Shown piece by piece: positions 1 through 11,900 of a DNA stretch of 64,000 nt. A model generated the notes under the pieces. The model was not told where the DNA came from and made no database searches. It worked only from the letters and a program-made list of their open reading frames with translations. Source of the DNA: Daphnia carinata (taxonomy: Eukaryota; Arthropoda; Branchiopoda; Diplostraca; Daphniidae). The translations under genes and the position numbers were made by a program. How positions within the stretch are numbered: position 1 is the first letter of the stretch; every line of letters starts with the position of its first letter. Where the stretch lies: contig NC_081332.1 in assembly GCF_022539665.2 (NCBI RefSeq), positions 4,373,884 through 4,437,883 on the forward strand, given 5' to 3'.

Positions 1-2102
1 TCCGATGATGGTAGGACCGAATATCTTGGCCAAATTCGTTATTGGCATCTTGCACATTTCAGCTTCTGCGACGCTATTTGACGACGCAAAAATTCGAGCA
101 ATTCAAACAAGTTGTTAACGAACGAAAACGGAAAAAGTTATACCGCTGAAGATGGAGAATAACGTATGCGAGCGTGTCTCGGTTGGGTTGCGGGAGATCA
201 GGGATGAGTGAGTACACTGTTGTCTGTACATCCATCTCATCGTTAAGATCAGCGATGCGAACAAAACTGTCCCAGAGCGTGTAGGTGATGAGCGGCTCTT
301 TAAGCGAGCGGAAGAAAAGCTTCAGAGTCCCAGTTACAACGTGAATATCAATCTGAGACAACGTCGGCTGACCCTTACCACGCAACAAACGTTCCTGTAA
401 AACGAACATTTGATTACAACATACTAATTCAGTGCTAACTGTAAAGTTACCTTCATGTCCTTAATTTCTTTCTCAGAACCGTTGACACGATAGATGCCAA
501 CCTCTGTCAAGCCACGACGTTCGATTTCGTTGACACAGTGAATGACCAAGCCGGGAATCATGGGCGACATGTTGGGAGCGTAATCAGCAACTGTACCGAC
601 GAAGCCCTTGTTAGAAGGCGTTTGAACGGTTGGGACACACGGCATAGGCATACGCGACTTGCAATCCACGTGACAAGTTCCTCGACACTCGATACATTTC
701 AAGGCAGGCTTCCCAAATTTAATCCTTTAAAACGGGAAAGTTGACTTGTTAGAGAGAACCCTGCCCACTTTTTTTGTAAGACGAAGTACAGGCTTACCGG
801 TTACCGCATGGAAGACAGTTTTCTGGCTTAATGATTGTTTTCTGGCTAAAGGTGTGCTGCCGTTGATTGATTCGGCCCCCTGAAGCCATGGTGCGCAAAT
901 ACGCAGTTCCGCCCAGTGTGTGAGTGGAATGAGCCGATGCTGATGGATTAGCACTCGGGCGTCGGATAGCAACGGGTGTCTTACCGTCGGGTAGTTCCCA
1001 TGAAGATTCAATCAAATCTGCATGTTCAAACAAAGAATTAGTTAGCAATGCACGCTCCCAGTTAAAAGATAAAGCAAACACTTGCATTGTGGAGGAGCGT
1101 TTGGTATGATTCCAGGTTCGCTGGAGCTCCGCTTTCTTTGGTTTCTAGGGGTGACATGGCCGTCATCGCTTTCTTTGCCCACGTCGGGGCAATTTTCAAT
1201 AATGGATGTGGCCGTGATTGGACCTCCTTTATTGACAGTTACTGTCGTTGTGGCGATCATGCGTTCATTGCCTGATACTTCCATAATATTCTTTGAGCCA
1301 AAATAGAAAATATATTTATGGCATTAGAAATCAGAAATCGGTGTGAAAACAGTCGTTGTCATACTTCACGGTTAGTTTTGTAGCGTTTTGAGCTGTCGAG
1401 ATTGTAACACATTCCTTCTGATGGCCGTTTTGATCGGGGTGCTCTACTAGAACGCATTACTGACAACTCAAGTTCTTCTTCTGTGCGTTCGGTAGTGAGA
1501 TCGAATGAAGCCAACAGTGAGCCGGTACTGTTCAGCTCGTTGATTGTGTTTAATCTGTCACCAGGCGACTCAAAATTTCCACGTGAATAGCGTCCAGTAT
1601 TGCTAAGCATCGCCAGTTTTTCGCGGGTTTCATCTTTGATATCCTTCTCGGCCGACACTATCTCCCGAACAATGTACAGTTGTTTTTCCTATAACAGCCG
1701 TAATGTGCCATTAACCATTTCAGTATGAGAGGATCCAATTAACACAACCTACCAAAGATTTCTTTTCATCTGATACTTGTTTTCTGACTTTGATTTCATT
1801 TTTAAGTAGAACAGTAGCATGATGGTATTGCAGCTCAAGCTTGGAATTCATTTTGTTGACTTCATTCAACTGATTCTGCATCCGTCTCAGCTCTGCTTCA
1901 GCATCAAGCCATTTCTGACGACCCACTTCCTGGTTCACAGCAAACTTGAGGAACTCTAAAAGCGAAAGAAAGAATTGGTTAATGTCAGTAGTTGATCCAT
2001 ATTGAGTTACACAATACCTTTCTCGGAACTATTGATGAAGTAATTAAATCCTCTGCAGAGGTCATCATATTGAGCCAAGACAGACACCTGCTTGGCAGAC
2101 AT
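1..2102 (-). CDS. RACGAP1: RacGAP1/Tumbleweed-like Rho-family GAP, copy A (3' end outside window)
   Basis: Exons on the complement: 2018-2102, 1753-1955, 1365-1688, 1086-1290, 798-1017, 451-724, 144-394, 1-73 (continues off the left edge); 545 codons are visible. The start is the ATG at 2102 (MSAKQVSVLAQ). Residues ~30-100 form a charged coiled coil (KWLDAEAELRRMQNQLNEV) of the kind that binds kinesin-6 in centralspindlin. A complete C1 zinc finger lies at ~327-377: an H, then CLPC, CIEC, H, VDC and a final C. The RhoGAP domain starts at ~398 with the arginine-finger motif GIYRVNG (Arg ~425) and continues through PDLPQPNRDTLAYVILHLQR to NLAKIFGPTII. The family inactivates Rac/Rho-type GTPases at the central spindle during cytokinesis. 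All junctions are GT-AG except the exon 4 donor, which appears to be GC (T|GCAAGT). The identity is secure; the GC donor is inferred from reading frame. Two further copies lie at the right end of the window. Confidence 0.93.
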
Positions 2103-5100
2103 TGCTAGACACCTAAACTAAATAATAAAGATATCTCCATTACTAAAATTACTTCAGTTTGCCTTTTTTTTTAAACAGTGTCTAAACAACATAAATAAAG
2201 TATGAAAACTTGTAAGGTTAATGTGGCTTATCAGAAGAAAATTATTATATCTTAACAAACAGTAAAACTTGTGTTGGGTTTGGCAAGGAAACGTTGGCGT
2301 CATATCGAAACACTTGTTTGGGCGAAATTGGAAAAACACGAATTTGGAGCTCACAGAACTTTCAACCAAGTGAAAACTAATGGCATTTACATACCTAAAA
2401 TAAAGCACACCCAGACAGATAAAAACCGCGTTTGAAATAACGAACTTTCAGCTGTACAAAACGTTTCACTTGTAGCTCACAGTTAGCATGACTTGTGAGC
2501 TGCGACAACCAACTTCAATCTGCAACGCTTGGATTTTTGAAAATGTTCCGTTGGGGTTGGGTGCGGCGTTGCCGATTTTCCGTAAATATCGTCCTCTTCC
2601 CCCTTGTCCACCTGACTCAAGATAACTCGACATCAGCAGATAGGGGCTTGCAATGATAGCCCTTTGAGGGATCGGGGAGGATTTATTATAGTATAACGAT
2701 CGATACGGTGATGGCTCTATATTTATTTTCAATTATTCATTCCAAATATTATGCTGCGTGCATAACGATCGTGAGTAAACATGACATTGCAGCGCCATAG
2801 ATGCATATTTTCGTCTGGATTGCGAACATGCTCCCATCGCACAGAAAGTGAAAGAAAAAAACTGCGGCCAACCCAAAATGTTGAATATGGAAATGTAAGC
2901 AATAAAAGTCAATCGTATTATGGAAATGGGGGATTCGGCAGCTATTCCTCCAGCTACCATGAACGTTTTCCATCGTCCAATGAGACATTAATCGCATTAA
3001 ACCCACTTTTTCCTTTCGTTTATGTCCACCATATTTCTCTGCTCTCGAGCGTTTCTTTTTGTCTCTTTGCCCGCTGATCTTTGAAACCGAAGTTGGTCGG
3101 GTGGAAGGAAACGAGAGAAACGGTTATTTGCATGAAAGCAAAATAGTATAAGCAAAGTTTTGCGCGAGCCCTCATCTCGTAACTTGAATAATAATCCATC
3201 ATCCATAGCTGCACGGCCACCACTATATCCATATACTACACCCTCTTTTCTTCATCTCGTCTTCGTATTTGTCTGCTTCTTCGTTTGAACTTGGCCTAGT
3301 GCTATATCTTTGGCACTCCTCGCGGGAGCTGGGTCTTTACACTATATGGCTTTAACTTGGAGAAACGACAGATATTGCCGTGCTGCATGCTTGATGTTGG
3401 ATTTACACTGTCTAGATACGATATATCTACATTTAAAGAGCTTCGTTCAATATTTATTCTGAAGCTTCCTGGCTCCCATTTCTCCATGGCTTTCTTTCCC
3501 TCGTGCGAGGAGAAGCTGACATTCGATTAAAACGAAAGCTATTCAATAAAGAACAATTTCTCGTTTAAGTTGTTTTCTCTTTAGCTGAAGAACATGTATA
3601 CTCGGTGAACCAAAAATCAGTGGAATCGACACCGCGACGGCTTGAAATATTCACAAAGTAAATTCTTCCTTTTTTTTTTTTTTTTTTTAGACTGGTAGCT
3701 TCTCACTGCTGTCTATACACGTATGTGTACCTCAACAAAAGTTTTGACTAGACACACTCGTACGAGTTTTTCAATACAATCAAGTATAGAGGTTGAAAGA
3801 AGGGAAAGGCACGTGCTGTTTGAATCTCCGATGATATTTCATGACTGCCACGATTTCTATACCTTCTTGTGCATTGTTCTCTGTTGACGGCGAGTAAAAG
3901 GGAAATTGAAAGAAACTCTTGAGATTCTCATTCAACTGATGGATTTCGCTTACGGAATAACCCTCCAAAAAAAAAATAACCCTTCCACTGTATCGATCTT
4001 TACGTGCCTATCTCTACGACGCCTGACGCCACATATCTCGCTATATGGGCCTCTTTAAAGCAATACTACAAAAGACTAAGCAGTTTCTTTTCAACACAAA
4101 TCTTGGGTCAGCTATATCTTCCATCGAGAATTTTTATTTTGTTTACTAGAAAATAAAAAAAAAAAAATGCAGTCATTTCGTAGGCTATTCTTCTTCCGTA
4201 TCCGAATGAAAAAAACAAAAAAACAATGGGCGTTGCTCCATATTCAGATTTAGATACAACGTCGGCTTATAAATTTGCCATTCGCTATTTGTTTTGGACA
4301 CGGATTCATCCGTAAAACGAAAATCCCGAAGAGGAGTAAAATAAAAGATAGACTCAATAACACGTAAGGCTCTTCTTTCATACATACGGGTCCTTTGGCA
4401 AAGAATAATGATTTGTCTCTGCAGACTTGCCTGTATTTGCGTGTCCTACGTAAACACGAGCGGATGATGATGTGTGCTCTCCATTTTACCTCTTTCTTCT
4501 CGCATCTATGCGGTAGACTATGTGCGACTCTTTCTGATTGAGAGAGACGCACATATTCCGTACTCTGCATATCCACAAACGTGTGCATGTGAATATCTGA
4601 AGCATCTTTTACGACTAATGGAAAAGCCGTCACCCGGCTCGCTGTTTATATTTATCCCGTCGTGATGACATTTTAATCCGCAGAGTTGCGACAAGGAAAA
4701 AGATGGCGCAGATACGTACACAGACACACACATTTATAAGCATGCACTGGATATAAGAGCACCGCAAGAGAGAAGCTCATTTATTCGCACGACGGCAGCA
4801 ACCAATCGATACGTATGAAAAGACTCGGCAACGTTGGATCCAGCTGCCAGGAAATTGAACAACACAACTGGCAGAGATGATGGCGTTCACTATTGTGTCC
4901 GGGAGAGTTCCTAGTCAGCAAAGCAAAGTGCTATGTACACAGAACAACAACAACAACAACAGCGGTTATTAACCAGGCATTAGTTCGAAGCTTCATTTCC
5001 TTCTAAAAATCAGCTTTAGAAAATTGGATGCTCTTTTTTCTTTAAAAATAAAATGAAAACGAAATTTAAAAAAAAATTGCAGGGAGAAAGTCGAAGGAGT

Positions 5101-8100
5101 AACGGAAGCCACCGGAAGCGGGCAAAGGAAAAAGAAAATATGACAAACGAAATGATATTGGAACTGTCGACAGCGATTTCTTCTTCCGGAAGACCGGGCA
5201 CGGGGATTGCTAGTTTCACCTGTGTGGTAAGTGACCAATGAGCATAAATAGAAGAGAAATTCAACTCATGCAGAAAATAATTTGGTGAGCCAATTGTGTG
5301 GTTGCCGTTTTTTTTTTTTTTTTTTTGTCCGTTGAACTGCCCGTCTCAACATGACAGGCAACGATGGAATAAGGATCCGCAATTTCTCTTTTGAGTAAAT
5401 TATACGTCAGAAAAATGACGAAATGCGAAGATCTTTTCATCCGATGCGTCACGCTTAAAGGCGAGGAAAATGTGTTCTGAAATGAAGAAAAGAAATACGA
5501 CATGTGATCCGGTTAACCAAACATGTGGACAATGGTAAAGAAAAAAAAAATGATGCCACCATCAGAGAAATTGTGCGGGCTACTATAAATAAAAGAAATA
5601 TAAGACGAGGGTACCTCGTAGAAGATGGACTTAATTGTTCACCACATTATATGAGAAAGCTGAGAAGCTAGTCGCTATATAAAGCGCTGCTATCCGTCAA
5701 GAGCTTCCAGAGAGAGTGATGGGTCATTCTTCTAGCTGCCAGACGATATTATAAGACGAACAGCTATCGGATTTCTGTCCGATTATCCTGAAAAGGAAGG
5801 CCTTGCAAATAAACCACAAGACGCATATAACTTATACACTGCTCTTTCTACCAGCAAATGGTTAATGTAATAGCGCCAATTAACTAACTGTCAAGTGGCA
5901 TCCAAATCAAACCTTATTAAACGTTGATAAATTAAACGATTTTTGGTGAAAATGGCGTTTGAAGTTGAAGGCTGAAAGTCAGCGCATATCGTGCGGTCAT
6001 CGTACGGACCCGTTGCCATCCGCTCTAAATAGATGAAAAGAACAGCGACACGATTGTTGTGGTGGGTCCCTGCATTGCCCAGTCTCTTGCTGAACTCATG
6101 CAAGTCGGAACCACCATACAACTTTCTCCTTTTGAAGTTCATCGAGTAGTGGTCCTGGTAGAAAAAAAAAAAAAATAAACAAAAACAATATAGTACACAG
6201 CAAAAATGATGGCCAATAGACAAACGTCAGCATTAAATAAATCATTATAATTTTTTTTCGAGCGAGAGATCAGTTTCGGATTTCTTCCAGTCACTACACA
6301 AACTAAACCATTCATAGTTTTTAATGCAACTAGTTTGAATTACTAATTTATTCCGTCTTAGAAAGGCGAATATAAAACAACGGTGCCCTTCTTTCGCAAA
6401 TGACCCGGTAATCCCCTCTTCTTCGTACAGCGCCTGTCGCATTGATAGAATCTGACGACTTGTGCTTGTTATAAACTAAGCACACACAACAGACGTTGGC
6501 TGCAATAATACCGCACGACCCAAAACAAAAAAACAAAAAAACAAAAAAAAAACAAAAAACCAAACGTATGGCTTACAATAAGGGACGAGCAAGTCTGTGC
6601 CCTGAAACTGAGAATTAAAAGTTTCCCTCTTTCGCCTGTTCTGGGATTTACAGCGCAAAAAGGGCAGGCGGATATAGCACGAAATGCTGAGGAAATCAAG
6701 TTTTGGCACTTGTACAAACGCAACTTTCGTACGTCAAGTTAAAAAAGTTCCTTAATAATTTACCCGTCGTAATCCGAAATCAAAATGATTTTTGGCTTTC
6801 TTTTCTTTTTAGCATTAGGTTCTTTGAAGAGTAGTGGTCTGCAAGTGCGGGTTGCGCTGTCAATAACGTATAAGGTAGTTAGGGATAATCAGCCCACGCG
6901 TCTTGCGCCCAATCCGCAGCACCAAAAAGTGGGCGTTACGCTCGAACGGATCTGCGGAAAAGGAAAGAGAATGGCGATTGCTAAGGGCTTCCAAGTGACT
7001 CGTTACACACATATTATACGATATGCATGACGGCCAGCAACTGTCGATCGCTTATGCGTATGCAAAATACAAAGCAGGCGAGCGAGTGGGAAGAAAACGG
7101 AACTGATGAATTATTTTCGTCGACAAAGTAGAGCGAAGGAAACGAGGCAGATGTTTTGGATGCGTGAGAGTAGTTGCGGGATGAGCGTGATTAGGAAACG
7201 TCAGAAACAGGGCGGAGCGAAATGATGCTCGAGATAAGAGTCACACGGCTGATGGTGGAAGCAGTTCTCATTAGCGAGTAAAGGATGCAGGCAAAATATC
7301 AACCAGAGTGGCATACACAAGAAGCAACAGCGTAGGACCGACAGGGCGGACCGACTTCAATAAGACCAGAGACGGACCAAAAAAAAAAAAAAAGAAAGTG
7401 TAGGAAATGCTCATTTTCATTGGCGAAACATTTTCAATTAGATCTTTACGTATTCAAAAGGCCCGTCATATGTTGCAACCATTTAAGAGATACAGCCATT
7501 TCGATTTTCTGGGAATTTGACAGTGACGTTTAAATGTCAGCGCGTTTCATAGCTTTCAATGCAATTCGGCTGGAGAGAAACTCATACATAAATAAGAAGC
7601 ATCTTTTCCTGGCATCCAACGAGATTGGCTGACTATTAATTTCAATAAAAACGGGGATACAAAAAAAAAAAGAAGAGGAGACGAGGGTCGAAACTAAACG
7701 GTCTTCATAAAAATCAAATTTCGCTGGAGAAGCGGAGCCTTTTAAATAAATAGCGAAGCGTCAGTGGTTCAGCGCAGATAGTCACTTAACGTCCTCCATT
7801 TTGAGGTGCTTACTTCCGTTTGGCTCAATTCCCTCGAATTTCTTTTGGGGTTGTTACACTATTCTAGCCTTTGCCGTGAAATCACACGTCGTCTCGGTAA
7901 CGCCGGAAGGAAAGAATTGGCAAGCAAAACGTTGGGCTGTTCTCGGGAAATCGTAACGAATGAGGGTATATAAAATAATGGCTCCAACGGGGTGCTGATG
8001 CGTTTGCTTTTTCAAATACAACAAACAGCGAAATAGCAACACAAGAGGCAAGGGCAACTGACTTTAGAGTCCTTTCATTTTCCCTCCTATACGATGAGTT

Positions 8101-8964
8101 TGGCAACCGACAGCTTTGCTATGATTATTACAGCAATAGATAAACCTCCCCACCCCCCCACCCCCCCATCCATCGTATATTAGAGTTTGATCAGATTTCG
8201 GGCAAACCTTGAAAAATGGAGACAGTTAAAATCCGAGGTCCAACCGCAAGGGAAATGAGATTTTTTTTTCTCTCCGAGCACACCGAGAATCCATTTGCAA
8301 CTTTTAGTAAATACACTGCAATAAGAACTTTAATCTAACACAACACAAACAGTGATTGAATTTGCGGTACGGATTCTGTTGCATACGCAGAAGAGAAAAA
8401 AATGACATAAGGAAATCAAATGCGAAGAGTAGAGCGTCGGCGTCGCGGTGAATGGTTTGCATAGCGCATGGTGCGGATGCTTCGTGGGCTAAAGCTCCAG
8501 ACACAAAAGCCAGGAAGATACGCTCCGATCACCAGTTGGATGGTGGATAGCGAGGCGGTCACAACTCGTAGTCTTTTCCTTCCGATATTTCCCCCCCACC
8601 GATATTTCTACTGACCATTTTGTTTGTTTGTTTATTTTTTTTTTTCGTTGAGTGCGCCGTTGACGTTCCGTTTCCTTCAAATATCCGCCACCTAAGTCTA
8701 TTCGACCTCCCCCCATTTATAGTGTGATATGATGGATAGGGTGTGTCTGTACATGTGAACTGAATCGTGTCCAAAACGATCGAGCGATGATGGATTAAAA
8801 GAAACTAACTCAAACACGCATTTTTTTTTTTTTTTTGCCTACAATTTTCGCTGTCGGCTTCGTTCTGATTCATCTCTGGCCGCTTTCCATCGGTGCATTC
8901 GGGACTAAGATCTTATCACTACGCTCTCCCCCCGGAAGGGGAAACGGATTCCGCAGTTGGCATC
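2103..8964. other. Gene-poor interval between RacGAP copy A and the Ly6 gene
   Basis: No recognisable coding exon on either strand. Open frames here are short, low in conserved motifs and rich in Phe, Lys or Ser from homopolymers. The interval holds the divergent 5' flanks of the minus-strand RacGAP gene and the plus-strand Ly6 gene, so promoters and non-coding first exons probably lie inside it, but I cannot place them. There are A and T runs of 10-20 bases, for example near 3670-3689, 5310-5326, 7379-7393 and 8820-8836. No transposase or reverse-transcriptase motif was seen. Confidence 0.5.
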
Positions 8965-11900
8965 ATGGATCATTGGGCAATATCGTCGACGATGGCCACC
9001 GTTTTCGCACTGGCCGCCTTGACCGCAATGCCCGGCTCAGCTCAAATGATGTCCATTGAAGAGGATAGATTCGGACATCTTTTCGACATCGATTCCGCCT
9101 CAGACGGTGAGTAGTAATGCGCCTGCCGTGCGTCGTGATATTTAACTCGGATGGCGAACGGTACAATTCAATTGCTTCCAAACAACTAGGCATCGATGTA
9201 TTTTCTTAATTTTTAAGATGGATTCACGATAAACGTTCGGGAGCAAAACTTGACGATTCGTGATAATTAAATTGAAAAATCATTACAAAAGGAGGGAAAA
9301 ACGAAAATCTAATTTGAATCTGGTGCCATTTATGACGTGCTACCTACTAGAGGGAAGGAAAAAAAAAGGCAATTTCAGATGGTCTGTTGTACTGTGATGT
9401 ATGTGACGTCTATATCATCCTGCTTTCGATGGGGTACGTCCGTCAAGTCAAAGAGCTTTTAGACGTGATTTGAACGTCTCTCTCTCTCTCTCTTTTTGGC
9501 GAGCAACGCGACGCTATGTGTACATGCCTTCCAGTGGAATCGCTACTATTTCTAGTATTTATATTTTCAAATCATTTGGCCTACATCATTCAGAAGGAGC
9601 CGTAGAAAATGGATGACGGGACAAAAGGAAGGGCGGGGGGGAGGAATACGACAAAGATATGAAAAGAAAAAAAAATGAAAACAAACTGCCTCGAGCTAGG
9701 TTGGAGTATACAGTGTTCACTATCCTAGTAGTATGCTGCAGTCAAACAAATAATGCATAAAATACTCGTAGAGAGCACCACGAAACACATCAAAAATTGA
9801 GTAGAAAAAAACAAACAAAATAAAACGCGACCTACGTGAATTTTTAAACGCAATCGAAAACAAAGAAATCTACTAGTGGTGCGCGTCGTACATATTGTTA
9901 TTGAAAAAAAAAAAAAAAATAAGATGTCGTGTCTCGTCTGTCAAATGCCCACCAAACAAAATGTCGGGGGCATTGCCTTTCCGCCTTAAATAAATCATGT
10001 AGACTGAAGCTACAGATTACCAATAGATCGGGAGGGATTGATAGCGTGAACATTGGCCGTTCAATAAAAAAAAAGAGAGGGGCGGAAGGATATACTTCCA
10101 TCGGGCAATTAAGCGCTTAATCGTGATTGATTTCGTTGGCTATCGATCCGTGAAATCCTTTAGAAAATAGAAATTTGTAGTGGGCAAAAAAAAAAATCGC
10201 AGGATTGACGTCGAATGAAACAGACGCCAATCAGCGGCAATTTAATGCCGTTGATAACTCGATCATACTTTACTTTTAATCTGTCCCTCCTTTACAGCTG
10301 TTGCCCTCCTCTTCAGACATGGTGACGTAAGAGCCATGAATTGAGATCTGACGAGACGACAGATAAAAGAAAAAATCAAGCAAAACTTTATGAAACAAGA
10401 TGATGATCGAAACTATTTGCAGATTATAGACTCGAAGAAGAATAAAAGAAGTGGGGGGGAACAAGCGTTCATTAACAAATCGTATCCAAGCACCCCCCAA
10501 GAAAATGGGGAAAAAAGGTGAGTTGATGTCGTTGTCGAACATGAATAGATCTCAACTCTGAAGACACGTACAAAAAAAAAATAAAAAAGTGTTTGGAACG
10601 CGTCACAAATCGCAAAGGGAGAGCATCCAGTACAATGAAGAAAAACACGAGGGTTAAAAAAAAAAAAAAAAAAAAAAGAAGTAGACTACTATTTACAAAG
10701 TATAAGGAAGACCACATTGTAAAGACCATCGAGTCAGTGTCGAAATCAATCACGCCATCCACACAGCTATTTTCTAATAACAGATACCAGCATCTTTTTG
10801 CACATTCCCTTTGACTTGTGCTCTCCGCTTTTTCCAAATGGCTTTCTGATTCACTAATGAACGTTAAAAAAAAAAAAAAACGCTGGCCCGCACTACAAAA
10901 ATATTATTGGGGTAAAAAAAAAAAAAAAAATGGAGGTGATTGCTTTCAACATTCCCGCTATCCAACTTGTTTTGTTATTCCTTAAAAGCTTTGACAAAGA
11001 AAAAAGAAATCTGTAAGCCTATATTTGAAAAAAACAACTCAAATGCACCTCCTCCTAGCGCAAACAAAAATGGAAAGAATAGCGTATTCCCCAACATCAA
11101 AAAGAAAAGTGACGGGAAATGGAAAACAAGTCTGAAAAAAAAGAAGAAGAAAAGTATATCCCGCTGGGCCGTAATCCGACCGGAGTGCTAACCGTTAGGT
11201 GTACATTGTACACATCGTGCCCATCAGGCAACACGGCAAAAAGTATAGAACATGTAATTCCATACGACTTCTTTTTTTTTTTTTGTGCCCACATCATCAA
11301 CCAACACGTCATAACCCATCGGCCGGATGCACGGAATACGTTTCTCCCATTATTCGATTTGCCCATCATTTGGTGCTTGTCAAGACACAGAACACGGGAG
11401 ACGATTTAACAGATACATAACGATGACACTATGGCAACTGATTGCTTTTTTTTCCCCTACACCCCATGTCCTCATTAGTTAGTTATCCTTAGTCTTTATC
11501 ATCATCATCATCATTGCTTTGATAATCTCCTGTCAAACTTTTCAATGGACGCCGTACGTTGCTGATGCGCGTATAGCGAAGCCACGCCCAAGACGTTCAA
11601 TCTTCATCTGTTCGGTAAAGATCATTATTTCAGTGTGTGCACACACACAGATGAAGAAGGGTGGATATCTCGCGGGGAGATTGATGAACGCAAAGTCAAG
11701 CTACTTCTCGATATTACAATCTGCAATGTTGTCTGTGTGCGTACCAAGTTTATGGTCGAAAGGGGAGCAGATGCGAGGAGAAAAGCCATCATCGAGCGGG
11801 ACGAATTGCGTAACAATAAACTAGCAGACTTTGCTATTGTCGAAGACGTTGATGGATTTCGCGGCGTGCAACATGTAACTGTATTGTTATACTATTACAA

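Noticed and set aside
5676-5684. TATATAAAG, a good TATA-box match on the plus strand
   Set aside because: No start site or exon follows within 3 kb; AT-rich sequence gives such matches by chance.
6785-7030. 81-codon plus-strand frame starting with a hydrophobic segment
   Set aside because: Looks like a weak signal peptide, but the rest has no family resemblance, no cysteine pattern and no splice partner that could be identified.
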